64,000 bases of DNA from an uncultured Christensenella sp. (GCA_910585685.1 CAJUEO010000008.1:1-64000), one strand, 5' to 3'; positions 34,301-43,118 are shown, counted from the first letter of the stretch. A program made the numbers and translations. The notes: a model not told the origin generated them from the letters alone.

Positions 34301-35721
34301 TCTATAATTGCTCGGCATTGAACGAGCTCAATCTTGCGGAAGCAACCGTAATCGGTGACTATGCGTTTGCAATAAACAGCGGCAGAGCAAGCTATACTAC
34401 GCTCAATATTCCCAAAGCTCAAACGCTCGGAAATATGGCGTTCTTCGGTGGCGGCGCAACTACGGTTGAAATACCCTCAACTCTTTTGAGTATCGGTTAC
34501 GGGGCGTTTGCGGCTTCCGATAATCTTACGTCATTTACAATAGCCGAAGAAGGAAACGACGTTTATTTTGTACAGGACGGAGTTTTGTACAGAAACATTG
34601 AAAATTTGTTGACGGGCAACGACACCTACGGACTTGTCGCATATCCTTCAGCTAAGCCTGCGCAAAATTATGCAGTTTTAGAAAACACTTCGCGTATCGA
34701 GGCGTTTGCTTTCAGCGGTATGCGCGGAAAGTTAAAGAGGGTAGATATGCCCTATACGCTTAAAGCTGTCGGCGCTTACGCATTCTTTGACAGTGCAATT
34801 ACCGAGTATGCTTTTGAAAGCGCTCAGGCGCCCATGCTTGAAACTTTCCACGACGCGTATATCGACGAATTGCTTGATCAGGCGGCACAGAGCTTCAGGG
34901 GCTTCTATTACGCTAACTTCGAGCAGTATCTGTTGTTCTATTCAGAGCTTGTTTCCGAATCAAATCGTCCTGCGGCTTTGACTATCTACCGTCCCGAAAA
35001 CGGCAAGAACTATGACAATTACGTTTACTCGACGTACTTTAAAAACGTCAATATTACGGATACCGTTATGGACGACGTCACGCGTGAGTTTGTAGACGCA
35101 GTCGACAGCTTCCCTTCCGCGGCGGAAATTTCTACTTGGAATACACAAAATCAAGATAAAAAATATGTAGAAGACCTTTCAGCGCTTGTCATTTCCGCGC
35201 ATCTTATGTATAATGGTATTATAAAGAATGAAGCGCAGTTAAATCTTGTCGGAAACGACAGGGTGGAAAAATTCCTTGCGGTTGAAACGGCGTTGCGTAC
35301 CGTTAAACCCATATTCGGAATTGCGGTAAAGGTCAACAGACTATATCCTGTAGTCGGCTCTTACAAATCCGAATACTTTGTGGGTGATACGTTTGACCCT
35401 ACCGGACTTGTAATAATAGTGGAATATGACGATTATTCTACCGAACAAGCCGATATGAGCAAAATGACGTTGAAATCTCCTACAGGGCCGCTTGGAAAGT
35501 ATGATAACGAAGTTTCATATGAAGGCTACGGAAAAATAGTTTATATCGGTATTACCGTAACGCAGAAAGATACAAAACCTGAAGATGAGGATAAAAAGTC
35601 CGAATCCGGTTGCGGCGGTTGCGGTAGTGCGGCTTCGGCAGGCATAAGCCTTGGTATAATGGCTATGGGAATAGTTGCAGTTATGCTTATCCGTAGAAAA
35701 AACAGAGGTCAAAATGATTAA
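28354..35721 (+). CDS. giant cell-surface subtilisin-like protease with LRR_5 repeats
   Basis: A 2455-residue secreted S8 protease of the lactocepin/C5a-peptidase kind. A signal peptide (about 8-32) and propeptide (to about 195) come first. Catalytic residues are Asp227 (VIDSG), His303 (NHGTHVAG), oxyanion Asn421 and Ser655 (GTSMASPN). A PA domain is inserted between about 470 and 600. Fn3-like regions follow to about 1300, then a Big_2-type Ig domain (about 1325-1405). About 27 BspA-type leucine-rich repeats (about 1415-2150) follow, recognised by GAFxxC/AYAFxNC units, then an Ig-like domain with YFVGDTFDPTGL. It ends in a Cys-Gly knot (SGCGGCGS), a helix and a basic tail. The LRRs may bind proteins or host surfaces. 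AAGAGGAG precedes the ATG. Confidence 0.92.
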   Translation: MVLDKNKAKRVGIMGLSVVLCATLTASTVLMNFEGKTIAKTPENESLQFEEITDEVDTSSIMESNFNSSVLEGTPKSYETRTVVVYLSGDNVLEAKSSDWTVAQYISSDVGMKTLRSIDREQKTFLNKLTSNGISYKLKNTFNTIANAVAIEVDTSNVKRIKEFGGVESAVIAQTYLAPQTVVSSSYDAPSNDANVYKTGIYDSSAYSDTEKYPWGTGAGTVVAVIDSGFDYTHDAFQRQPEGEIRMPKSSIASVVENTKAYERIMANGGSLTVDDVFLSNKVPYAFDYADNDADVYPSYSNHGTHVAGIVGGYDENGYDDKDGNHVNEAFKGVAPDAQLVIMKTFTDDLEDSALGGSESVDIMAALEDCVTLGVDVINMSLGTSSGFTTTDDGDDEGEHYNAIFESIRKEGISLIVAASNDYSAGFGSIYGTNLASNPDSGTVGSPSTYYAALSVASISGQKSPYMQASDGTPIFFENARNANSVEYDYIGAMLDENEEEREFEYVVAGSGRISDYNSIKNLVKGRIVLVRRGINTFQEKVEIAARRGAIGIIIYNNVSGNIRMSLGDVADVDRIPAVSINMTAGNALVNIAKQQGGVVGKIKVSRNLSAGPFMSEFSSWGSTPDLKIKPEITAHGGEITSTVPGGYAEQSGTSMASPNMAGLAALVRNYVKTLPIAKDFEPSQITQLTNQLILSTASTVYDDTGLAYSPRKQGSGLASLKNIVETNAYLYTDAESDGDIYYAAKDGRPKIELGADIDKNGVYKFSFKVRNISENKLTFTPQALFMTETLDSLGLAVAEKAYMLDDIAPVFSIGGSPVEKVEVGANSSVMVSVELKLSDEEKEYLDKSFKNGMFVEGFIKLISSDKEVQCDLSLPFLSFYGDWESAPMLDYTVFELADAAKDTSILPDAKPQETVWPTQAFASYGNDKFTIPIGSYCYTLDSSEEPMYAEMEHCSISRFNEIVSEDGIGNYSTSYQLRCLYAGLLRNARQVNYKLYDTSSGELVTQGERYRVSKAYANGGSAAPGYINLELSADEMGLVSNGKYQMDFEFLFDKNSKVTEENTFSFTFYVDYEAPVLQDARLRYYDYNENNVDKQKIYLDLDIYDNHYAQAVMLCYIDEMEMKLATPNAVPVRNAVKNGVTTVSIEVTDIWDKYKDGLALQIDDYALNHRTYRLGNLSGNNIFVGSETELNKNVLPDTFELAEGEENITLNINQMHKVSLVYEGNANISNFEWKSPSSAVLVKNGEIVGARATKRPIPVTVTNRKGVAKTINVTVTDTVDRIYDSSISFGVIQDYYESLVQASGSVAVRAGKDFTLDLVKEPWYLPDSSITSVTWRSDDPSVAEVDENGNVHTKKKGIATITATVQANGITSYPSVTLSVRDEYDMNGVTLRHYYGEGEVVDGQPGVVVVPTHKNIMVIDDDAFKDNTKITKIILPKTVTQIGRNAFKGCTSLKEVYFISDEDTDYTAEGFVADADLMLINRNAFEGCTSLEYFDMRNLKVITVAKAAFKDCVNLKKIEKPTAIGTAANYAFMGCEKLETMDISGLHVAGEYVFAGCTSLKSITTEKYTQIGRGMFSDLNYNYLSYDYTTGEWKPEESYYPACNSLTQVTIRTSMVGEGAFANCENLQSVTFEDRTNTLEVRIGERAFDECTKLSSVDFGNGIIKIIGAYAFRNTALTTITIPNGVENIGVGAFDGTEIVTYNGANNGYTVADGAIISGNTLISYLGNATAYTIPEGVTVIAPNAFAKCKLTSLTLPATITQIGEGAFRDSEIAEINILCNLSAIPAYAFYNTQITSLTLPSSVTEVGDYAFANTPITSFSFTPSYGATFGSYVFAGCKQLGTISLNDNITVMGDRTFSDCISLTSANLPSVNSLGAYTFWNTPVLATVTFGANASTTGNYTFAAYRPYGLSVPATRTALTFVILGKAITQIGDGAFFNCVNITSVDLTNCDKIGAEAFSGCIKLAIATKLSSVKEIDAYAFYNCSALNELNLAEATVIGDYAFAINSGRASYTTLNIPKAQTLGNMAFFGGGATTVEIPSTLLSIGYGAFAASDNLTSFTIAEEGNDVYFVQDGVLYRNIENLLTGNDTYGLVAYPSAKPAQNYAVLENTSRIEAFAFSGMRGKLKRVDMPYTLKAVGAYAFFDSAITEYAFESAQAPMLETFHDAYIDELLDQAAQSFRGFYYANFEQYLLFYSELVSESNRPAALTIYRPENGKNYDNYVYSTYFKNVNITDTVMDDVTREFVDAVDSFPSAAEISTWNTQNQDKKYVEDLSALVISAHLMYNGIIKNEAQLNLVGNDRVEKFLAVETALRTVKPIFGIAVKVNRLYPVVGSYKSEYFVGDTFDPTGLVIIVEYDDYSTEQADMSKMTLKSPTGPLGKYDNEVSYEGYGKIVYIGITVTQKDTKPEDEDKKSESGCGGCGSAASAGISLGIMAMGIVAVMLIRRKNRGQND

Positions 35722-37036
35722 AAGGTACAAAGTCTTAATAATTTCGATGCTCATTGTAATAGCTTCGGTTTGTATGATTACCGCCGGTTGTAAGTTTTCA
35801 CTTTCGCTTGAGGACGTTCTGGAAAAGTACGAGCTTGATACACAGGTAACGTACTTTCTCAATAAGGGACAGTTCGAGGATAAGTCCCAGAAAAAGGAAA
35901 TGTACTATAAAGCCGGAACTAAACCTTTCAACATAGGCGTCGACTCCCTGTTGAGCGGTGACGCGTCGGTGGGAATGATGCACGGCTACGAGTTTACCGG
36001 TTGGTACGTTGCTCAGCTTGGACCTGGTGGTAGACCGCTGTATGCCGACGGAACAGAGTACGATGGTACAAACTATGATACCGAGCGCGGCGGCATTCTC
36101 TTTTCCAACGAACTGTTTGATTTCAGCAAACCCTTGGAAAAAGACGACCATTATTACGTTTGCGCCGCTTGGAGCGAGTTGTTAAGACTTAGAATAAAAC
36201 TTGTTTGCGAAGATTTTGAAAGCATAACGGTGGGGGAAACCACCTATAAAACGGGAGATGAAGTTGCTTCTTTCGTGCTTGCGAGCGACCAACCCGAACC
36301 CAACAAAAACTATCTCATACCCGGATTAGATATAAACGAGTACACGGCTGTCGAGTTCTATACCGATATAGAATGTGAAAACAGATTTACAGATTGGCCC
36401 GTAAAATCTCGGTTCGAGGGAGAGGACGAAATACTTTATGTAAAGTATATCAAAGGCTATTGGAATATTATTTCCGATGTCGACGGCGTAGGTACGCTGT
36501 TCTCATCGTCGGGTGCTTCGGCAAATCATTACTTCATTAGCGACGTTGACTGTTCCGAGCTTGGCGTAGTTGCTAAATTCAACCGTTTCTCTGGCGTTAT
36601 ACGCGGTAACGGATATAAAGTAAGCAACTTAAACGTAGTTGCAACGGGCGGATACTTGGCAAACGGTGCAAAAGCTTCGATATTCGGTGATATTCAGGCG
36701 CGTGCCGTAATGACGGATATAACGTTTGAAAATGTCAAAGTCAAGTTTGACGTGCGTGACAACGCCGATCCGTATATTTACTTTGTTGCTTCGTCAATAG
36801 CAGACGGCGCCACTATAGAAAATGTGGTGATAGGCGGCGAGCTTGCAATCAATCTAAACGACGGCAGTAGAGTGACAAGTACTACGCAAACGCACTGGCT
36901 GTACGGTCATGTTGTAAACGACAGTGATTACACGGGCGGAATAACTATTGTCGACGGCACAAGCTGTGTGATAACCTCGCTCGACGGAACTACGCAAACA
37001 TTTATCTATAATAAAAATTCGGAGGATAATAATTAA
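35714..37036 (+). CDS. surface lipoprotein with InlB/GLUG-like features
   Basis: A 440-residue predicted lipoprotein. The ATG at 35714 is chosen because AGAGG precedes it and it overlaps the protease stop; 13 more codons upstream are open but unsupported. The signal peptide ends in MITAGC. A middle segment (YEFTGWYVAQLG) resembles the bacterial-repeat/InlB-type beta-grasp fold, and residues about 260-350 resemble a GLUG beta-helix (FNRFSGVIRGNGYKVSNLNV). No enzyme motif is visible. Overlaps on both sides (8 bases with the protease, 1 base with the peptide-binding protein) tie it to the same transcript. Function unknown; substrate capture or assembly of the surface complex is a guess. Confidence 0.78.
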   Translation: MIKRYKVLIISMLIVIASVCMITAGCKFSLSLEDVLEKYELDTQVTYFLNKGQFEDKSQKKEMYYKAGTKPFNIGVDSLLSGDASVGMMHGYEFTGWYVAQLGPGGRPLYADGTEYDGTNYDTERGGILFSNELFDFSKPLEKDDHYYVCAAWSELLRLRIKLVCEDFESITVGETTYKTGDEVASFVLASDQPEPNKNYLIPGLDINEYTAVEFYTDIECENRFTDWPVKSRFEGEDEILYVKYIKGYWNIISDVDGVGTLFSSSGASANHYFISDVDCSELGVVAKFNRFSGVIRGNGYKVSNLNVVATGGYLANGAKASIFGDIQARAVMTDITFENVKVKFDVRDNADPYIYFVASSIADGATIENVVIGGELAINLNDGSRVTSTTQTHWLYGHVVNDSDYTGGITIVDGTSCVITSLDGTTQTFIYNKNSEDNN

Positions 37037-39669
37037 TGAAAAAAACTCTGCAAAAACTCATACTTGGCGCAACTTGCCTTGCAATACTTGTGCCTATGGC
37101 GGCATGTACCCCGGATCCCGGCCCTAAAAATTACACTTACGATCCCGAATCGCGCCCCGTTGCGCTTGCTTTGGGTGCCGTTGAAGAGAATTTTAACCCG
37201 TTTTTCTATACTTCTCAGAACGACGGTGAAGTAATTTCACTTACACAAATTTCGCTTATTACCGCAGACGAAGAAGCTCAGCTTACCTGCGGTCAAAACG
37301 AAGCTACCGTTGCTCTTGCGTACAAGGAAACTACAACTTCCGCCGGTGATACGGTTTACGAGTATGTAATTAAAAACGGAATTAAATTCAGCGACGGCGT
37401 TGACCTAACCATAAAGGACGTACTTTTTAACCTTTATGTCTATCTTGACCCTCAGTATTCAGGTTCGTCGACAATTTACTCGACGAAAATTAAGGGTCTT
37501 ATGGCTTATAGGTCGCAGCAGCCCAATATGAGCGACAATGCAAGTGACGACGCGTGGCAAAAACAGTTTGTCGGAGAAGTAAATAAAAGAATAAACAACC
37601 TCATTCAGTTCGATACTCCCAACTCGGGCGTAGTTGCAACTCCGGAAATTGAAGCCGATATAAAGACTACCGCTGCCGAGTTCAAAAAAGAACTTGCAAG
37701 CGATTGGGTTTCCTTCGAAGGCACTGTTAAATCCTATCAGGACGAATATCTTTTTACCGAGGATTGGGAACCTTTCCTTTTATCCGAAGGTATTATCAAC
37801 TATCAGTACGAGTTTATTGAGGAAACCAACTCGTCGAGAAGAAAAACAACCGAAGGCTATGACAGTAACGGCAAGCCTTTGGGTAAATTCCTTACAACTA
37901 TGGACGAAGGTTCCGACGAGCAAGCTCCCGATAAAGGTTTAAGAACTTATATGGCAAATGCTCTTGAAGGACTTGAAGGTGACGCAAGAGCGGCAAAAAT
38001 GCGTGAAACTGCTATCGATCTTGTCTACAATGACTTTTTTGAGGAGATTAACGGTTCGGTATCTGTTGCTTCTACAGGAAAATTGAGAACAGTTATTCAG
38101 CAACGTGCTACCGGTAGCAATTTGAGAACAACGTTCCTCAACGAGGCTATGAGCGATTACTTTGCCGATAAAACTCAGGACGGAGGACTTGCGGTAGACA
38201 GTATTGAAGGCATCACGACATATAAGACGACAAAGAGTGATTTCGGCCGTATTGACAAAGGTTCCGAACTCAACGAAAATGAGACTTATGACGTTTTGAA
38301 AATCGAGATTAAGGGAGAAGACCCCGCTGCAAAGTGGCAGTTCGGCTTTACCGTTGCGCCTATGCACATTTACTCGGGTTCAATCGACGGTGTGGATTAC
38401 GTTAAGCGTGCAAAAGAAACCGCTCCCGACAACGACAAGGTTTCAAACAGATTCGGCGTTCCCTTTATGAACAAAGATTTCTTTGATACGGTTTTGAATG
38501 CAGCGGAAAAAACAAGGTATCCCGTCGGTGCAGGTGTGTACAAAGTTAAAGAAGGCAACGACAGAATTTATCTCAATAACGTTGCCGCATACGAGCGCAA
38601 CACCTATTTCGAAACGGTCGGCAGCGAAATTTCCAACGCTAAAATAAAGTACCTCAACTATCAGAAAACCAACGACGATATGCTTGTCGACACCCTTAAA
38701 TCAAAGGGTCTTGACTACGGTACACCTCAGTGTACGCCCGATAATATTAAGCAACTTGACGGTTCTGGATTGAATCAAATCCGTTATGACGCAAACGGCT
38801 TCGGTTATATCGGTATCAACCCCAAATATGTACCCAACATCTTGGTAAGGCGTGCAATTATGAAAGCGATGAACGTATCTTCGATAGTCAGCAACTACTA
38901 TACTGCCGACTATGCAGAAGTTATTCGCAGACCTATTTCCACTACAAGTTGGGTCTATACTATGAGTTCTGAACAGGAAAAAGCTATCTATTTCTCGGAG
39001 TACAATAATATAAAGTATTCTTCGGGCAATACTGACGAAATAATTCAATTGGTAACGGACGCCGGTTATACGCAATATACAACAATTAACGGCAGGCAAG
39101 TCCGCACCAACGAAGACGGAGATACTTTAAGATATACGTTTACTATTGCAGGTGAAACCGAAGACCACCCCGCGTTCGATATGTTTACCGAAGCTGCAAG
39201 AAGATTAAACGAAATCGGTTTTGATATTACTGTACAGACCAATATTCAGGCATTATCGCTTCTGTCACAGGGTAGGCTTGCTATCTGGGCGGCTGCTTGG
39301 ACTTCAGGTATCGACCCCGATATGTATCAGGTCTATCATAAGGACAGTAAGGCAACCAGCGTTAAAAACTGGGGATATGACGTAATTCTTCCTTCAAGTG
39401 AAACAGAGTACATTGAAGAAAAGAAGATTATAAACGAGTTAGCTAAACTTATTGAAGACGGCAGAAAGACCAATAACCAATCTTCGCGTGTATCTATATA
39501 TCGTGAAGCGCTCAATAAGGTTATGGAGCTTGCGGTTGAACTTCCCACCTATCAAAGAAAGGATTTGTGCGTTTTCAACAGTCAAGTAATTGACGGAAAC
39601 TCTCTCAATAGGGACGCTAATGCGAACGCAGGCGTTCTTAACAGAATTTGGGAACTTGATTACAATTAA
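37036..39669 (+). CDS. oligopeptide ABC transporter substrate-binding lipoprotein (OppA-like)
   Basis: An SBP_bac_5-family lipoprotein that would capture peptides for the OppBCDF importer. The lipobox is MAAC at about residues 21-24. Family marks are the opening NFNPFFYTSQND, a KFSDGVDLTIKDVLFNLYVY segment, YERNTYFE, and late FVGIN-like and rearranged lobe segments (GYIGINPKYVPNILVRRAIMKAM). At 877 residues it is far longer than the roughly 540 of typical OppA; much of the excess is an insertion between about 150 and 440. A larger cavity or extra contact domain is possible. It begins one base inside the previous stop and is followed directly by oppB. Confidence 0.88.
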   Translation: MKKTLQKLILGATCLAILVPMAACTPDPGPKNYTYDPESRPVALALGAVEENFNPFFYTSQNDGEVISLTQISLITADEEAQLTCGQNEATVALAYKETTTSAGDTVYEYVIKNGIKFSDGVDLTIKDVLFNLYVYLDPQYSGSSTIYSTKIKGLMAYRSQQPNMSDNASDDAWQKQFVGEVNKRINNLIQFDTPNSGVVATPEIEADIKTTAAEFKKELASDWVSFEGTVKSYQDEYLFTEDWEPFLLSEGIINYQYEFIEETNSSRRKTTEGYDSNGKPLGKFLTTMDEGSDEQAPDKGLRTYMANALEGLEGDARAAKMRETAIDLVYNDFFEEINGSVSVASTGKLRTVIQQRATGSNLRTTFLNEAMSDYFADKTQDGGLAVDSIEGITTYKTTKSDFGRIDKGSELNENETYDVLKIEIKGEDPAAKWQFGFTVAPMHIYSGSIDGVDYVKRAKETAPDNDKVSNRFGVPFMNKDFFDTVLNAAEKTRYPVGAGVYKVKEGNDRIYLNNVAAYERNTYFETVGSEISNAKIKYLNYQKTNDDMLVDTLKSKGLDYGTPQCTPDNIKQLDGSGLNQIRYDANGFGYIGINPKYVPNILVRRAIMKAMNVSSIVSNYYTADYAEVIRRPISTTSWVYTMSSEQEKAIYFSEYNNIKYSSGNTDEIIQLVTDAGYTQYTTINGRQVRTNEDGDTLRYTFTIAGETEDHPAFDMFTEAARRLNEIGFDITVQTNIQALSLLSQGRLAIWAAAWTSGIDPDMYQVYHKDSKATSVKNWGYDVILPSSETEYIEEKKIINELAKLIEDGRKTNNQSSRVSIYREALNKVMELAVELPTYQRKDLCVFNSQVIDGNSLNRDANANAGVLNRIWELDYN

Positions 39670-39696
39670 TAAATAATTCGGAGCAACTTATACACA

Positions 39697-40689
39697 ATGT
39701 TTAAATACGTAGTAAAAAGGCTATTGCTTGCGCTGTTTATTCTTGTCGGCGTTTCCCTTATTCTGTATATAATTATCAGAATAATGCCCGTCAACGTCAT
39801 TGCAGACAGATATTATGCAACGCACCAACAGAGCCCGGCAAGCGAGGAAGAGCTTAACGCTATTCTTGCAAGTTATAACTTACTTGACAACTCATTCGGC
39901 GGCATCTGTTACGGTTGGTGGCATTGGATAACAAGCTTTTTAAGCGGCAATTTCGGCAACAGCCTTATAAATAACGAGCCTATTCAGGATATTATTTTCC
40001 GTAATATGGGGGTTTCCTTTGCGGTATCTTTTGTATCGCTTTTGCTTGAACTCATAATAGCAATTCCCCTCGGAATAAAGTGCGCGTGCAATCAATACGG
40101 TAAACTCGACTATACCGTCACGGTTTTGACTATGATAGGTATATCATTCCCGTCGTTCTTCTTTGCAAGTATAATAATAAAAATATTTGCTGTCGATTTG
40201 GGTTGGTTTGAAACACAAGGTCTGACAACTGCAACAAGTTCGGCAACAGGTTTTGCACTGTTTATCGATATGGCTTGGCATATGGTTCTGCCCGTGTTTG
40301 TTTTGACAATTCTCTCCATAGGTTCTATGATGAGATATACAAGAACAAATACGCTTGAAGTACTCAATGCCGACTATATCCGCACTGCAAGGGCAAAGGG
40401 ACTTTCCGAAAATACGGTTGTATATAAACACGTTTTCAGAAATACTCTTATTCCGCTCGTTACTACGCTTGCCGGTATTTTGCCGGGGCTTTTCGGCGGT
40501 TCAATGATTGTCGAGCAAATGTTTTCTTTGCCAGGTATCGGTAATACGGCGTACGAACTTACAAGAAAGGGAGATATTCCGTTCATAATGGGTTACGATA
40601 TGTTTATAGCTGTGCTTACGGTTATAGGAATACTTTTAACAGATATTATGTACGCGGTTGTCGACCCTCGCGTTAAGCTTGGTAAGTAG
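39697..40689 (+). CDS. oppB: oligopeptide ABC transporter permease OppB
   Basis: First permease of the peptide importer, 330 residues and six likely membrane helices. The N-terminus (KYVVKRLLLALFILVGVSLI) is typical of OppB/DppB. The cytoplasmic EAA loop reads YIRTARAKGLSENTVVYKHV (about 228-247), followed by FRNTLIP. Members of this family are integral inner-membrane proteins that pair with OppC. A 27-base gap with TTCGGAG as ribosome site separates it from the binding protein. Confidence 0.94.
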   Translation: MFKYVVKRLLLALFILVGVSLILYIIIRIMPVNVIADRYYATHQQSPASEEELNAILASYNLLDNSFGGICYGWWHWITSFLSGNFGNSLINNEPIQDIIFRNMGVSFAVSFVSLLLELIIAIPLGIKCACNQYGKLDYTVTVLTMIGISFPSFFFASIIIKIFAVDLGWFETQGLTTATSSATGFALFIDMAWHMVLPVFVLTILSIGSMMRYTRTNTLEVLNADYIRTARAKGLSENTVVYKHVFRNTLIPLVTTLAGILPGLFGGSMIVEQMFSLPGIGNTAYELTRKGDIPFIMGYDMFIAVLTVIGILLTDIMYAVVDPRVKLGK

Positions 40690-40698
40690 GAGGATACA

Positions 40699-41796
40699 AT
40701 GGAAGAAGAAAATAAAAAACCCTCCGTACCCGAAACCGAGGAAAATATTAAGGACGTTGCTCCCGAAGAAGTTAAATTCAATGATTTAAACGGTGAAAGT
40801 CTGAGCGACAGAGTTAAAACTCTGTCGCCCGGAATGACCGTGCTTAAACGTTTTTTCCGTTCGAAGCTTTCGGTCGTAGGGCTTGTAATTATAATTTTGC
40901 TGTTTTTGATTTCCTTTATCGGTCCGCTTTTCTCTCCTTGGGGAGAAATGGAAGTCGACTATAAGGAAAAAACTATAGTCAACTATGAAGAGACGCGCTA
41001 TGAACAGGACGGAGAAATTCACGAAGGCTATGAAATTTCTGTAGACACAAATAACCTGAACAGTCGTGCGGAAATAAGCTGGGAACATTGGCTCGGTACA
41101 GACGAACACGGCTATGATTTGTTTACAAGGCTTATGTACGGCGGAAGAGTTTCGCTTACAATCGGCTTTTTGGTAGTATTGGTTTCAACGTTGATCGGCG
41201 TTGTATTGGGCGGACTTGCAGGTTATTTCGGCGGAATAGCGGATACGATTATAATGCGTATAACCGATATTCTTTACTGTATTCCGCAGTTGCCGATTAT
41301 GCTTATTTTCTCGGCTATATTCGACAGCCTTGCCGAAGCTGTACCGATATTCAATACAATTTGGCGATTGTATATAATGATGGGTATTTTGACGCTTATA
41401 AGCTGGGCAGGTGTTGCAAGGCTCGTTCGCGGACAGATTTTGTCGCTAAGAGAGCAGGAGTTTATGCTTGCGGCTAAGTGCTCGGGACTGTCGGTAAAAC
41501 GTAAAATATTCAAGCATCTTATTCCCAATGTAATGCCACAGCTTATCGTTTCTATGACTTTGGGCTTGGGCAGTATAATCCTTACCGAAGCAACTTTGGG
41601 CTTCCTCGGTATCGGTGCGCCTTTGGGAACGGCAACTTGGGGCGCTATGATAAACACGGCTTCCAAGAGCGTTTATCTCAACTACTATCCCAATTTCTGG
41701 GTACCCCCCGGCATTTGTATTACACTTGCGATTTTGGCGTTTAACTTTGTGGGCGACGGTCTTAGAGACGCGTTTGACCCTAAAATGAAGAGGTAA
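40699..41796 (+). CDS. oppC: oligopeptide ABC transporter permease OppC
   Basis: Second permease, 365 residues. A hydrophilic N-terminal extension of about 50 residues precedes the first helix. An external loop of about 50 acidic residues (DYKEKTIVNYEETRYEQDGE) lies between the first helix and the family motif WLGTDEHGYDLFTRLMYG. The EAA loop reads EFMLAAKCSGLSVKRKIFKH. The C-terminus FVGDGLRDAFDPKMKR is the standard OppC ending. The ATG has AGGAGG upstream. Confidence 0.94.
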   Translation: MEEENKKPSVPETEENIKDVAPEEVKFNDLNGESLSDRVKTLSPGMTVLKRFFRSKLSVVGLVIIILLFLISFIGPLFSPWGEMEVDYKEKTIVNYEETRYEQDGEIHEGYEISVDTNNLNSRAEISWEHWLGTDEHGYDLFTRLMYGGRVSLTIGFLVVLVSTLIGVVLGGLAGYFGGIADTIIMRITDILYCIPQLPIMLIFSAIFDSLAEAVPIFNTIWRLYIMMGILTLISWAGVARLVRGQILSLREQEFMLAAKCSGLSVKRKIFKHLIPNVMPQLIVSMTLGLGSIILTEATLGFLGIGAPLGTATWGAMINTASKSVYLNYYPNFWVPPGICITLAILAFNFVGDGLRDAFDPKMKR

Positions 41797-41798
41797 CT

Positions 41799-43118
41799 AT
41801 GTCCGAAGAGAAAAACGAGAAAAAATCACACTATATTTCGGGCGCAGAGTCACGCCGTATTGCCAAGGAAAACGCCAAGGCAACGAGATATTACGAAAAG
41901 CGTAAAAAAAGGAAAGTTAAAGATGAAGAATTCATTACCGAAATGAAGGACCCCAATAATATAATCGAGTTTGACGATTTGCATACTTTCTTTTTTACCG
42001 ACGCCGGCGTTGTAAAGGCGGTAAACGGTGTTACATTTTCAATTCCCAAGGGTTCTACTGTCGGCGTTGTAGGTGAGTCGGGTTGCGGCAAGTCCGTAAC
42101 TTCGCTTTCCACTATGCAGCTTGTGCAGGGACCTACGGGTCAGATTGTCGAAGGCGCAATTCGCTTTAAATCCAATTCGTTTGTAAAAGACGAAAGGGGT
42201 CGCAAAATTCCCGTTTATGAAACTCAGATCAATGAAAACGGGGAAGAAGTGCCCGTTCTTGACAAAAAGGGTAAGCCCGTAATAAAAAAAGACGTTTTGG
42301 GCGGCAATATGTATAAGCGTGAAGAGCGCGTTGTGGATATAGCAAAAATGCCTTTAGAGGCAATGCGCAGTATTCGCGGCAGGGAAATTGCCATGATTTT
42401 CCAAGAGCCTATGACGTCGCTTAATCCCGTATTCACAATTGGTAATCAGCTTGACGAAGTTGCATTTTTGCATATCGAGGGTATTTCCAAGCAGAAAGCA
42501 AAGGAAAGAAGCCTTGAAATGCTGAATTTGGTCGGTATGGCTGACCCCGAAAGTATCTATAAAAAGTTCCCTCACGAGTTGTCGGGCGGTATGCGTCAAA
42601 GGGTTATGATTGCAATGGCTTTGCTTTGCAACCCCCGTTTGATTATTGCAGACGAACCTACAACCGCGCTTGACGTTACAATTCAGGCGCAAATTCTCGA
42701 CCTTTTGAGAAATATCAAGCACAAAATCAAGGGTAGCATTATGCTTATTACCCACGATTTGGGCGTTGTTGCCGAAATGGCTGATTTTGTCGTTGTTATG
42801 TACGCAGGCAAAATTATAGAAATGGGCACTGCGGAAGACATTTTCGATCGTCCTATGCACCCTTATACAATAGGACTACAAAAAAGCAAGCCCACCGTCG
42901 ATAGCGACGTTGACTCGCTCTATTGCATACCCGGTTTTGTTCCTAATCCCGTAGATATGCCCAACTATTGTTATTTCCGCGACAGATGCGATAAATGTAT
43001 CGAGAAATGTAAGGGTGACTATCCCGAGCTTGTAAAAGTAACCGATACGCACAGTGTATCGTGCTATTTGTACAAAGCTATGAATTCGAAAGAAAAGGAG
43101 GACGAAGCTAATGGCTGA
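41799..43118 (+). CDS. oppD: oligopeptide ABC transporter ATPase OppD
   Basis: ATP-binding subunit, 439 residues, longer than the usual 330. A basic, charged extension of about 50 residues opens the protein. Walker A is GESGCGKS (92-99), the Q-loop is in IFQEPMTSLNP, the signature is LSGGMRQR, and Walker B is LIIADEPTTALD. Between Walker A and the Q-loop there is an insertion of roughly 50 charged residues (KDERGRKIPVYETQINENGE region). The C-terminal OppD/DppD extension carries a cysteine-rich patch (CYFRDRCDKCIEKC) of the kind that holds an iron-sulfur cluster in some homologues. It overlaps oppF by 8 bases. Confidence 0.95.
   Translation: MSEEKNEKKSHYISGAESRRIAKENAKATRYYEKRKKRKVKDEEFITEMKDPNNIIEFDDLHTFFFTDAGVVKAVNGVTFSIPKGSTVGVVGESGCGKSVTSLSTMQLVQGPTGQIVEGAIRFKSNSFVKDERGRKIPVYETQINENGEEVPVLDKKGKPVIKKDVLGGNMYKREERVVDIAKMPLEAMRSIRGREIAMIFQEPMTSLNPVFTIGNQLDEVAFLHIEGISKQKAKERSLEMLNLVGMADPESIYKKFPHELSGGMRQRVMIAMALLCNPRLIIADEPTTALDVTIQAQILDLLRNIKHKIKGSIMLITHDLGVVAEMADFVVVMYAGKIIEMGTAEDIFDRPMHPYTIGLQKSKPTVDSDVDSLYCIPGFVPNPVDMPNYCYFRDRCDKCIEKCKGDYPELVKVTDTHSVSCYLYKAMNSKEKEDEANG

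Noticed and set aside
42354..42860. 168-codon open frame on the minus strand
   Set aside because: Antisense to the conserved ATPase motifs of oppD, with no start signals.
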